Below, one piece after another: positions 23,637-33,330 of a stretch of DNA of 64,000 nt. A program made the position numbers and the translations under genes. Source of the stretch: Paenibacillus sp. MAHUQ-63 (GTDB lineage: Bacteria; Bacillota; Bacilli; Paenibacillales; NBRC-103111); assembly GCF_028765165.1 (NCBI RefSeq), contig NZ_JARADB010000001.1, forward strand, positions 1,488,001 to 1,552,000, in the 5' to 3' direction. How positions within the stretch are numbered: position 1 is the first letter of the stretch; each line of letters begins with the position of its first letter. The notes below the pieces were generated by a model that saw nothing but the letters and a program-made list of their open reading frames with translations, did no database searches and was not told the DNA's origin.

Positions 23637-25925
23637 CTAACTTTGCGCCAGAAAAGGGGTTAATTCACCTAAATGGCAGACATCCAGGTGATGGAGCGCA
23701 CGGGTGCAAGCCGTGTAAAACAGCTTGCGCTCCTTCGCCTCCGCGTAGATATCCGCCCCGGCGTCGTAGAGAATGACGGCGTCGAACTCGAGCCCTTTGG
23801 CGAGATACGCCGGCATGATCATGACGCCTGCCTCATAGTGCAGCGTCTCCTTCGTGATCCGCGCCAGACCCGGCAGCAGCGGCAGCAAGCCCGCATATGC
23901 CGATTCCGTCTCGCGAGCGGTCTTGCACAGAATCGCGACGGAGCCGGCGCCGCCGCGCTGCCGCGTGAGCGCCGCGTCCGCCACGAGGCGGCGCAGCTCG
24001 TTCTCGTCCGCCGCACGCAGGATGCGCGGTGGCTCGCCGCTGCGCGAGAACGGCTCGATCGGCTCGCCGAACGGCAGCACGCGGCTGGCGAAATCGACGA
24101 TTTCACGCGTCGACCGATAGCTCTTCACGAGACGGATCGTCTCCGTCTCTTCTTCTTTCATCAGCTCGCTGATCGAGCTGTATTCGTTCTTGGAGCCTTG
24201 AGCGTCCGCGTCAGAAGCGTTCGCATGCGTGAAAATCCCTTGGTTCCAGTCGCCCAGCAGCGTAAATCTGGCGCGCGGGAACAGCTTCTTCAAATACGCG
24301 TAGTGGAAAGGCGAATAATCCTGCGCCTCGTCCACCAGACAGTAGCGGATCGTTCCTACCCGCAGCTGGCCTTCCACAAGGCCCTTCAGATAAACAAGCG
24401 GCGTTGCATCCTCGTAATGCAGCAGCCCTGCATCCAGCGCGCCGGCCGTGAAAGCGGAGATGCGGTCCCAATCTTCCGGAAGCTGCCCGCCCGTCAGCTC
24501 TTGATGCAATTCTTGGTTCGCGTAGAGCTCGCGGTACATGCCAAGCACGTCGACGTAAGCAAGATTACGCGCCTTCTCCTTCAGCGGAGCAATCGCCTTG
24601 TGCGCTTTGATTTTGCTCAGCTTCTTCATCTCCGGCTCCGTGCCCATATATTTGGGTTCCCGCACCATTTTGCGGTAAAAGCGTTTCTGGGCGTCGGCCT
24701 GGATCGCATCAAGCTTCTCCAGCATCCATTCGGACAGCTGTTCCATGCGTTCGCCGAGCGCTAGAATCGAAGCTTTGCTGTAGAAGCGCTCGCTCAATTC
24801 ACCGGCGGTTATCAGCACCTTCTGGCCCACCGCCAGATCGACGAAGCGGAGGCCGCCGCTCTTCAGCTTCTCGCCGTAAGCTTCGATAACGTTCAGGAAA
24901 GCCGCCGACGCTTTGTACTGAATGCCTTGCAGCCGCGCCCGGTAGTCGGAGTCCTGCTCCGTGCCCGTCAGAATGAATTCCAGTTGATCATAAGGATCTT
25001 CGAGCTTCAGACCGGTGCTGCCCAATTTGTGATTCAAATAGTCTTGAAACGTCGTCTGCTGCATCGTCGCTTCACCGAGCTCCGGAAGCACGTGCGACAC
25101 ATAATCGCTGAACAGAGAGTTCGGCGAGAACAAAATCATATTGTCGGAGCTGAGCGTCGTCCGGTATTTGTAGAGCAAATACGCGATGCGCTGCAGTGCG
25201 ACCGACGTCTTGCCGCTGCCGGCCGCGCCCTGTACGACCAGCACCTTGTGCCGGTCATCGCGGATGATCTGGTTCTGCTCGCGCTGGATCGTCGTCACGA
25301 TGCTGTGCATCTTCTCGTCGGCGCTGCGGCTGAGCATCTTCTGCAGCATCTCGTCGCCGATGGAAATGCCCGTGTCGAACACGTCCTGCAGCTCGCCGGC
25401 CTTAATAATGTATTGGCGTTTGAGCAGCAGCTCGCCGCTGACATCCATCTCCGGCGTGCGGTACGTTGCCGGCCCCGGCGGATAGTCATAGAATAAGCTG
25501 GCAATCGGCGCACGCCAGTCATAAATTAGAATTTCATCCGAATTCGGATCGATGAAGGAGGTAAGACCGATATAGATCTTCTCCCGGTCCTGCTCCCCGC
25601 GCTCCAGGAAATCAATGCGTGCGAAATACGGCGCATCGACAACGCGCTGCAGCTTATACAGCGCATCCTGCGCGACCTGATAGCTGCGCTTCTGGCCGAG
25701 CAGGACATGCTCCTGCTGGGCCATGCTCGCCGCCGTCTCGATCACATCGTCCGCATTGTCCGCATTGACGGAGATGTCGTCCCAGAAGCTGCGGCCGATG
25801 GCCGTCACTTCGGCGCGGCGTTGATCCACCGTTTCGCCTAAATCGACGATTCGTTCTTGAATGCGGGAGCGAACAGAGGAAACACGCCGCGCTTCCCGTT
25901 CTCTTTCTTCATGATCAATTGGCAT
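23637..25925 (-). CDS. helD: HelD-type RNA polymerase recycling ATPase
   Basis: A 762-residue superfamily-1 ATPase resembling B. subtilis HelD, which removes stalled RNA polymerase from DNA. The N-terminal coiled-coil arm (first 70 residues, EEREREARRVSSVRSRIQERIV) inserts into the polymerase secondary channel in known structures. Then come IYDWRAPIASLFYD, Walker A VVQGAAGSGKTSVALQRIAYLLY, motif II LVDEAQDYSPFHY, motif III LGDWNQGIF, SYRSTREIVDFA and motif VI FYTACTRALHHLDV. The usual length is about 770. AGGAGG precedes the ATG by 9 bp. It starts 17 bp after an ABC ATPase gene in the same direction, so it looks like the last gene of that operon. Confidence 0.93.
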   Translation of the reverse strand: MPIDHEEREREARRVSSVRSRIQERIVDLGETVDQRRAEVTAIGRSFWDDISVNADNADDVIETAASMAQQEHVLLGQKRSYQVAQDALYKLQRVVDAPYFARIDFLERGEQDREKIYIGLTSFIDPNSDEILIYDWRAPIASLFYDYPPGPATYRTPEMDVSGELLLKRQYIIKAGELQDVFDTGISIGDEMLQKMLSRSADEKMHSIVTTIQREQNQIIRDDRHKVLVVQGAAGSGKTSVALQRIAYLLYKYRTTLSSDNMILFSPNSLFSDYVSHVLPELGEATMQQTTFQDYLNHKLGSTGLKLEDPYDQLEFILTGTEQDSDYRARLQGIQYKASAAFLNVIEAYGEKLKSGGLRFVDLAVGQKVLITAGELSERFYSKASILALGERMEQLSEWMLEKLDAIQADAQKRFYRKMVREPKYMGTEPEMKKLSKIKAHKAIAPLKEKARNLAYVDVLGMYRELYANQELHQELTGGQLPEDWDRISAFTAGALDAGLLHYEDATPLVYLKGLVEGQLRVGTIRYCLVDEAQDYSPFHYAYLKKLFPRARFTLLGDWNQGIFTHANASDADAQGSKNEYSSISELMKEEETETIRLVKSYRSTREIVDFASRVLPFGEPIEPFSRSGEPPRILRAADENELRRLVADAALTRQRGGAGSVAILCKTARETESAYAGLLPLLPGLARITKETLHYEAGVMIMPAYLAKGLEFDAVILYDAGADIYAEAKERKLFYTACTRALHHLDVCHLGELTPFLAQS

Positions 25926-25942
25926 CTGTATCTTCCTCCTGC

Positions 25943-26914
25943 CTATTTGTATACCCCGTGAATCACTTCTTCAAACTCGGGTTCTTCCATATGTACATCA
26001 TCCATATCGCCCCAGAGGCTGACGACTCTCAGCACGTCCATCGCCTTCAGTTCCTGGCGGTTGCACGCAACGGTAAGCACATTCGCTTCTTGCGATACCA
26101 GCCGGAACGGCTGCTCCCAGTCCGCAGGGATACGAATATCGCCGCGGTACGTAATTTTCAAGATCGTCGGCAAGCCGATTCTGTCTCTTAACGTATCGAT
26201 TGAGCCGTCATAGCCGATCTGCCCGTGATTGATGACAATCACCCGCCGGCATAGCTGCTCGATATCGTCCATATCATGCGTCGTGAGCAAAATGGTTTTG
26301 CCGAAGTCCCGGTTCAACGTCTGCAGGAAGCCGCGAATGTTCTTCTTCGCTACAACGTCAAGCCCGATCGTCGGCTCGTCGAGGAATAAAATATCGGGAT
26401 CATGGAGCATGGAAGCCGCCAGATCCGCCCGCATCCGCTGGCCCAGCGAGAGCTTGCGCACCGGCATATCCAGCAGCTCTTTCAGCTCCAGCAGCTCGCT
26501 CAGCTCACCAAGCCTCCGGCGGGCGACACTCTCGTCAACGCGGTACATGGCCGTTAAAATTTCATAGGAATCTTTCACCGGCAGATCCCACCACAGCTGG
26601 CTGCGCTGGCCGAAGACGACCCCAAGCTTGCCAACCACGCGCCTTCGATGCTTCTGCGGGCTGTAGCCATGAATCAGTACTTCCCCCGAAGTCGGATGAA
26701 GGATGCCGGTCAGCATCTTGATCGTCGTGGATTTGCCAGCTCCGTTAGGTCCAATATACCCGACGAACTCGCCGGATTCAATCTCAAAGCTCAGATCCCG
26801 CACCGCTTCCTTCTCTCTGTAAGCCCGCGAGAACAACGTTCGAAGACCGGCAAACCGGCCTTCCTGAATGATCGGGGTCTGGAATGTTTTTCGCAAATTC
26901 GTCACGGTAATCAT
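25943..26914 (-). CDS. ABC exporter ATPase (COG4586-like)
   Basis: A 323-residue ATPase with Walker A GPNGAGKSTTIKML near residue 55, Q-loop VVFGQRSQLWWDLPVKDSY, signature KLSLGQRMRADLAASML, Walker B ILFLDEPTIGLDVVAKKNI and switch histidine LTTHDMDD. The FGQRSQLWWDLP segment and an extra N-terminal insertion (FSRAYREKEAV) mark the COG4586 group, whose partners are the two ABC-2 permeases immediately upstream. The C-terminal 70 residues form a regulatory ACT-like extension. AGGAGG is 9-10 bp upstream. The exported substrate is unknown. Confidence 0.9.
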   Translation of the reverse strand: MITVTNLRKTFQTPIIQEGRFAGLRTLFSRAYREKEAVRDLSFEIESGEFVGYIGPNGAGKSTTIKMLTGILHPTSGEVLIHGYSPQKHRRRVVGKLGVVFGQRSQLWWDLPVKDSYEILTAMYRVDESVARRRLGELSELLELKELLDMPVRKLSLGQRMRADLAASMLHDPDILFLDEPTIGLDVVAKKNIRGFLQTLNRDFGKTILLTTHDMDDIEQLCRRVIVINHGQIGYDGSIDTLRDRIGLPTILKITYRGDIRIPADWEQPFRLVSQEANVLTVACNRQELKAMDVLRVVSLWGDMDDVHMEEPEFEEVIHGVYK

Positions 26915-26938
26915 AGGTTCCCTTCCTCCTTCATGTCA

Positions 26939-27730
26939 TTAACTGCCCGTACTTTGATAGCGGGATAGCCCAAGCTTCCAGAACCGAATCGCCAGCCACA
27001 GCGCTGCACACGCGACAGCCGTCGTACCTAGCAGCAGCCAGATACCGCCCTGGTGCCTGATCACATATAAAGCCGGTATATAGTTCACGAAAGCGACGGG
27101 TACAAGCACCATCAGCGCACCTTGCAGCCATTTGGGATACAGCGAGAGCGGGTAGCGCGCTGCCGTATGCGTGGCGTCTTCCGTCATATTCTGCAAATAT
27201 TCGATCCGTGTCAGCCAGAAGCCGGAAGCGGCTGTTGCCAGCCCGATGGCGAATAAAATGACCGCTCCGCTGACGATGATTAATGCCGTTAACGGAATCG
27301 CTGGCCAGCCGATTTGCCCCAATGCCATAAGCGCTTTCATCGAAATGGCCAGCAGCACGAGGCCTTGCCCGATTTCGGCGAAGAGTACCCGCGAGTTCTG
27401 GGTCATCAGCGCCAGCAGTACCGGAACGGGACGAATCAGCAGCGCATCCAGATCGCCGGATACGAGATATTTCTCGAGATGATGCACATCCGAAGCCAGC
27501 GTCCGGTAGATCGCTTTGGAGATCATGATGACTCCGTACAAATAACACACCTCATACAGCGACCAACCTTTGATATCGCCGAAACGCATCATGACCAGCG
27601 CCACCATAAGAAATTCCGAAATTTGTATGCATGCCGCCATAGCGGTTGAGAATAGAAAATTAAACTTGTATTGCATCCTGCTGCGCAAGCTCGCCTTAAT
27701 TAACATCATAAATAATTTCACGGACATCAT
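26939..27730 (-). CDS. ABC-2 family exporter permease (COG4587-like)
   Basis: A 263-residue membrane protein with six predicted helices. Motifs include LRSRMQYKFNFLFSTAMAACIQISEFLMVALVM, YLVSGDLDALLIRPVPVLLALM and the short C-terminal ALWLAIRFWKLGLSRYQSTGS tail, which match the permease that pairs with COG4586 ATPases. The start is taken at the first of two adjacent ATGs (27730), with GGAGG 10 bp upstream. It overlaps the upstream permease stop by 4 bp. Confidence 0.88.
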   Translation of the reverse strand: MMSVKLFMMLIKASLRSRMQYKFNFLFSTAMAACIQISEFLMVALVMMRFGDIKGWSLYEVCYLYGVIMISKAIYRTLASDVHHLEKYLVSGDLDALLIRPVPVLLALMTQNSRVLFAEIGQGLVLLAISMKALMALGQIGWPAIPLTALIIVSGAVILFAIGLATAASGFWLTRIEYLQNMTEDATHTAARYPLSLYPKWLQGALMVLVPVAFVNYIPALYVIRHQGGIWLLLGTTAVACAALWLAIRFWKLGLSRYQSTGS

Positions 27731-28503
27731 CCGCCCTGCACCTCCAGCTTCCTCCGGACCAGGTGTGTGGCGGCCAGACAGACAAAAGTAAACCCGATGC
27801 CCCATAGGAGGGCTCCGAGCATGGCTGTTCCTTCTTCAAGTCCCATATAAATTCGGGTCGGATAATAAAGCAAATACGGATATGGCGTATATTGGCTGAT
27901 CGTTCGCAGCCACCCTGGCAGCCATTCCAGCGGAATGAAGAATCCGGAGAGCAGCGTGCTCAGCGAGTAACTCAGCCAGTAGAGCCAGCGGGATTCCGTG
28001 GTCCATAAGGCGGCCACACCGATGAGATAATTCATGCAAATGGAGATATAAGCTGCTGATACGAGCGCGAGCGCCGTCCAGCCGTATACGGAAGCCTTGT
28101 GCGGAAGCTGTAAGGAGAAGATGAAGTAGTAGAGGGTGTAAATCGGGATGAACTTATAAACGAACTGGTACCACACCTGGCCCCATTCCTTGCTCATCGC
28201 TTGATAGAACAAGTGGACGGGCCGCATCAGATCGACCGCAATTTGACCGGTGCGCACCGACTGTTCGAGCCCAAGTCCGTTCGTCGTGAATTGCGTGATC
28301 CAGAGGATCGCCTGGTTGAAGGCGATATAGCCGACCATGCCTCTTACACCGTATTCGCCGAGCGACGAGTCGGACCCGAGTCCCGTCCAAATGCTGGCGT
28401 AGATAAAGCCGAAAACCGCGCTTACAGCGTTATGCAGCAGATGCGAGCCGCGGAACTGCAAATTTTTTGCGTATGCCTTGCGGGCCAAAACCGCGAAAAG
28501 CAT
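27727..28503 (-). CDS. ABC-2 family exporter permease (COG3694-like)
   Basis: A 258-residue membrane protein with six predicted helices, the other half of the exporter. It contains SAVFGFIYASIWTGLG, YIAFNQAILWITQF, GQIAVDLMRPVHLFYQAM (the D.LMRP motif shared with its partner's D.LLIRP) and SGFFIPLEWLPGWLRTISQYTPY. AGGAGG lies 7 bp before the ATG. It is the first gene of the run permease, permease, ATPase, helD, behind a TTGCCA-N18-TAATAT promoter. Confidence 0.88.
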   Translation of the reverse strand: MLFAVLARKAYAKNLQFRGSHLLHNAVSAVFGFIYASIWTGLGSDSSLGEYGVRGMVGYIAFNQAILWITQFTTNGLGLEQSVRTGQIAVDLMRPVHLFYQAMSKEWGQVWYQFVYKFIPIYTLYYFIFSLQLPHKASVYGWTALALVSAAYISICMNYLIGVAALWTTESRWLYWLSYSLSTLLSGFFIPLEWLPGWLRTISQYTPYPYLLYYPTRIYMGLEEGTAMLGALLWGIGFTFVCLAATHLVRRKLEVQGG

Positions 28504-28574
28504 AAAACACCTCCTCTGTTTTTTAATGCCTAAAAAACTTTTCTACTGCAGCCGCAGCGTAGAGACGGAGTTCC

Positions 28575-28604
28575 ATATTACCAAATATGCCCTGGGGATG
28601 GCAA
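28575..28604 (-). promoter_or_regulatory. Sigma-A promoter of the ABC exporter/helD operon
   Basis: On the minus strand TTGCCA and TAATAT are 18 bp apart, about 70 bp upstream of the first permease start. Confidence 0.6.
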
Positions 28605-28649
28605 TGATTTTTTTCGAGCCCCGGGGGACACGTGGGTCGCGTGGCACGG

Positions 28650-28834
28650 CTAACGGACACAGCGGACCTTATTCGGCCGGGCGGGGCCGAATTCAACTTC
28701 TAACGGACACGGTTGCGCTTATTTGTCCCTTTTCGGCGTGCGATCGTCGAAAAGTGGGCAAATAAGCGCACGTGGGTCCGTTAGATCCGGCCATGCGGCG
28801 GTTTCGCGCATTTAGCGGCCGCTGTGTCCGTTAG
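28650..28834. repeat. Palindromic intergenic element, copy 2 (four CTAACGGAC units)
   Basis: Direct units at 28650-28676 and 28700-28728 are followed by inverted units at 28756-28784 and 28808-28834. Direct-unit starts are 50 bp apart and inverted-unit ends 50 bp apart, exactly as in copy 1. The inner pair can fold into a hairpin of more than 35 bp (28700-28738 with about 28747-28784); the outer pair can extend it. It lies between the exporter promoter and the LTA synthase terminator, a stretch of about 400 bp with no gene. Confidence 0.87.
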
Positions 28835-28865
28835 CGCCTTCCGGCTCCCGCGGGGCACGCCGCCA

Positions 28866-28897
28866 AAACAAAAAAAGGATGCCCCCAGGGCATCCTT
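28866..28897 (-). terminator. Intrinsic terminator after the LTA synthase gene
   Basis: AAGGATGCCC and GGGCATCCTT form a perfect 10-bp stem with a short loop, followed by seven T on the minus strand. Confidence 0.92.
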
Positions 28898-28903
28898 CCT
28901 CAT

Positions 28904-30937
28904 CTACTGCACGCTTGCCGGCTTCGCCTCAGGAGGCGTACTGCTCTGCTCCTCTGCCCGCAGCTTCGTGCCAGGGTCGTCGAACTCGGCATTGTAGCTA
29001 GGCTGCGACGACTTCGTCAAATAATCATGATCAATATGTTCGGCCAAATACTGCTTACCGAAGAGCAAATCATACTGCACGTTCCTATAGTCGTCCAAGA
29101 GCGATTTCACGGATTCTGGCGCTTCGGCATGAAGCGTTTGGTCCTGATCTACAACGAGATTGCTCAGCAATCCCGGCACCTTGTCAGCCAACTCCGCGTT
29201 CAACGTGAAATTCGCCGTCTTTTCCATATGAAGCATATCCAGTACGTGAGCGCCTAAGAAGGAATCGCTCAAGAGCGGAATATCCTGCTTCGGCATATCG
29301 AAGTTGGACCAGGTGACCAGCGGAATGCTGTGCATTTTCTTCACTTCTTCCAGTGACCAATCATTGGCGTTGCTGGTAGATAGGAAGCCCGCTTCCTTAT
29401 ACACCTGATAATCCAGACCCAGCATAGGCAAATGGTCACCATAGAAAACAATCATCGTCGGCTCATCCGAATCTTTGAAATGGTCGATGAGCATTTGCAA
29501 GCTTTGATCGGCATCATGCGCGCCTTGCGTGTAGGTTTCGAGAATTGTTTTGGCTTGCGGCGTCAGGTTGCCTTCAGCCTTGAATTGATTTTCGCCGTAC
29601 CGCGGGTCATCGTAAGGGCCATGATTCTGCATCGTGACCGTATAGATGAACATCGGCTCTTCCGTTTTGTCCACTTCATTCATAATATTGCGGGACACCT
29701 CGGCATCGGAGATGAAGTACCCCTTCGTTTCCGGATTCACGAAATGCTCGCTGCTTTTGAAAGATTCGAAGCCCAGCTGCTTATAGACCGAGTTCCGGTC
29801 CCAAAACCAGCCTTCATAAGAATGAATCCCCATGCTTTTATAGCCTTGATCGGCGAAATAACTCGCCAAGCTCGGAACAGGCTTGCTGACGTACTGCTGG
29901 TACGGAATGGATCCGCCCGGCAGGAAGCTCATGGAATTGCCTGTCAGCACTTCGAATTCGACGTTACTCGTACCCCCGCCGAATTGCGGGGACAGCAAGT
30001 ACCCGGAGGATGATTCCTTCTGCAGCCGATGAACGGTAGGCAGAGGATCTTGGCTGAATTTGACATTCGGCAGCAGCGTAGGGTCCCAGAAGGCTTCGCT
30101 CATGATGAAAATAACGTTCGGCTTTTTGCTTGGCTGGGCGCTCGCCGAAACCACTTTCGCCGCAGGTGCCGGTTCCTTCTGCGATACCTCTCCGATCGAA
30201 GCCGCGACTGTCGCTATCGCTTCACTGCTGTACGTTTCCGGCTTCTGCACGATCGAATTTTTCACATTCAACGTAAAAGCCAGCGCCGTTCCATTATTCG
30301 CATAATTCTCCTGCTGGTTCCATACAATTTCACTCACGCCCGCATGATCCAGAATTTTGCCGGCTAACGGTGTTTTAATCCCAAATGCATATAAGGCATA
30401 GAGCGAAAACAGCCCTAACCCAATTCTGGAGATGACTGGAAGGGTAGAGCGCGGTATCACCCATCTTAATACTAGAACGATGACAACCGCCGCCGCTACT
30501 GCACCGATTCGTAGAAGTGCCGCTTTACCTGTAACTAGGGATGCAATATCCATACTTTCTTTGTTGAGCAAAATATCCCACGGGAAGAACGGCTCCCCGA
30601 TCATTGTCACCTTCATGTAAGAAATCAAGGCCATGAGGCCAAGCAGCAGGGTGGAGATCGCTCCGGAGATCGCCAAGGATCCCACCAAAGCGTAAATAAA
30701 AGCCAGGAAAAAGAAAGTAATTCCTACATTTAATAGAAAAAGCGGTTCATTGGAGGATATCCATTTCATCGTATCCTGCAGCGAGCCGCGTTCTAACAGC
30801 TCCATACCGGCTACTGAACAGACAGGCAACAGAATGAAAAAAAGCAATAGGGAAATCGTCGCTCCCAGACGTTGTGTTCTCGTCTTCTTACTCGGTTTCT
30901 TCCGAAGACGGCTCCGGGGCTTCACATTGGGGTGCAT
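28904..30937 (-). CDS. LTA synthase family phosphoglycerol transferase
   Basis: A 677-residue membrane enzyme that polymerises glycerol-phosphate onto a glycolipid anchor outside the cell. The basic N-terminus is followed by five membrane helices (about residues 27-195), a linker and a C-terminal sulfatase-like domain. Metal-site residues are visible: Glu in VIFIMSEAFWDP, the catalytic Thr in QFGGGTSNVEFEVLTG, NHGPYDDPRYG and Asp-His in FYGDHLPMLG. A polar tail (EEQSSTPPEAKP) closes the protein. GGAGAG lies 9 bp upstream. It could be the main LtaS or a primase-type paralogue; one gene alone does not tell. Confidence 0.92.
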   Translation of the reverse strand: MHPNVKPRSRLRKKPSKKTRTQRLGATISLLLFFILLPVCSVAGMELLERGSLQDTMKWISSNEPLFLLNVGITFFFLAFIYALVGSLAISGAISTLLLGLMALISYMKVTMIGEPFFPWDILLNKESMDIASLVTGKAALLRIGAVAAAVVIVLVLRWVIPRSTLPVISRIGLGLFSLYALYAFGIKTPLAGKILDHAGVSEIVWNQQENYANNGTALAFTLNVKNSIVQKPETYSSEAIATVAASIGEVSQKEPAPAAKVVSASAQPSKKPNVIFIMSEAFWDPTLLPNVKFSQDPLPTVHRLQKESSSGYLLSPQFGGGTSNVEFEVLTGNSMSFLPGGSIPYQQYVSKPVPSLASYFADQGYKSMGIHSYEGWFWDRNSVYKQLGFESFKSSEHFVNPETKGYFISDAEVSRNIMNEVDKTEEPMFIYTVTMQNHGPYDDPRYGENQFKAEGNLTPQAKTILETYTQGAHDADQSLQMLIDHFKDSDEPTMIVFYGDHLPMLGLDYQVYKEAGFLSTSNANDWSLEEVKKMHSIPLVTWSNFDMPKQDIPLLSDSFLGAHVLDMLHMEKTANFTLNAELADKVPGLLSNLVVDQDQTLHAEAPESVKSLLDDYRNVQYDLLFGKQYLAEHIDHDYLTKSSQPSYNAEFDDPGTKLRAEEQSSTPPEAKPASVQ

Positions 30938-31034
30938 CTTGCATCACTCTCCTCTAGCCCCTATTGTAAACCCCAATTATGAAGAAAATATGTAGATAAC
31001 CTTAAAGGAACCTTAGGGAACCCATTTCCTTCCA

Positions 31035-31364
31035 TTATTTAAGGCCGGCCAACCACGACGCCAACGCCTTTAGTTCCTCTTCTTTGAGTGCGACTTGAAA
31101 CGGTGGCATTCCGCCGCCACCCTTCTGTATGCGCTTCACGATTTCCTCCTCGGTCAAGCGCTCGCCGACTTTTTGAATGTTCGGACCTTCTCCGCCCTGT
31201 AATTGATTACCATGACAAGAGATACAAAAGTTTTGATAAACCTGTTGCGGATCCGACTTGGCAGGTGTGGTTTGCGCTTCTTTGTGGCTCTCATTTCCAT
31301 TTCCGCAGGCGGATAACCCCAATGCCACAATCATCATGCTTCCAATCAGCAGCTTAGTTTTCAT
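31035..31364 (-). CDS. Membrane-anchored c-type cytochrome (c551/CccB-like)
   Basis: A 109-residue lipoprotein cytochrome, a small electron carrier on the outer face of the membrane that passes electrons toward cytochrome oxidase. The signal peptide ends in lipobox LSAC (cysteine near residue 20). The heme site is CISCH near residue 45, and the axial methionine is in GGGGMPPFQ. Length and layout match B. subtilis cytochrome c551. ATG 31364 has AAGGAG 10 bp upstream; the frame extends 13 codons further without a good signal. Confidence 0.92.
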   Translation of the reverse strand: MKTKLLIGSMMIVALGLSACGNGNESHKEAQTTPAKSDPQQVYQNFCISCHGNQLQGGEGPNIQKVGERLTEEEIVKRIQKGGGGMPPFQVALKEEELKALASWLAGLK

Positions 31365-31581
31365 GTGCAGGAAACTCCTTAACGACATATTTCCCTTCAT
31401 CATAACAGAGCCAAGGCTGGAGAAGAAAGAAGTTCACTAGAGTGTCATAGACGTAAACCCTGGGCTTGCTTCTAACCTTGGGTTAGAGGATGCCGCTGCC
31501 TGCTTGAGTGATAGTGATAGTATGTGAAACGCATAATCGATTTATTTCGGCGTCAGGCTGTAAATAATGTGTAACGTGCAC

Positions 31582-31624
31582 AAAATAAAAAGACATGGCG
31601 GAGCTTATACTCCTGACCATGTCT
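31582..31624 (-). terminator. Intrinsic terminator after abfA
   Basis: AGACATGG and CCATGTCT form the outer stem, with GGAG/CTCC pairing inside, followed by TTTTTATTTT on the minus strand. Confidence 0.85.
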
Positions 31625-31656
31625 CGGGTTATTTCAACTTCATATCAACTCGCTGC

Positions 31657-33189
<1,533 letters not shown>

Positions 33190-33195
33190 TTAATA

Positions 33196-33224
33196 AAAAT
33201 ATAAATCAATTAATATAAATACAA
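33196..33224 (-). promoter_or_regulatory. abfA promoter with overlapping ATATAAAT repeats
   Basis: On the minus strand TTGTAT and TATTTT are 17 bp apart. Two direct ATATAAAT repeats (33199-33206 and 33213-33220, 14 bp apart) fall within the promoter core, a position suited to repression. Confidence 0.55.
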
Positions 33225-33274
33225 TGTTATTGTCTTTATTAAACAATAAACTCCGCCCGATTTCAACCCTTTCC

Positions 33275-33303
33275 TTGCGGATGTTTTGGATTTATATTTA
33301 TAT
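33275..33303 (+). promoter_or_regulatory. Promoter of the ArsR-type gene with overlapping inverted repeats
   Basis: TTGCGG and TTATAT are 17 bp apart. Two overlapping ATTTATAT copies (33290-33297, 33296-33303), the inverse of the abfA-side repeats, cover the end of the spacer and the -10. Confidence 0.5.
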
Positions 33304-33330
33304 GAATCAGTCGCTGAAGGAGTCGATCTC

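Noticed and set aside
23673..24764. A 363-codon plus-strand open frame
   Set aside because: It lies wholly antisense to helD, has no ribosome-binding site and its translation is Arg/Leu/Gln-rich, typical of the shadow of a GC-rich gene.
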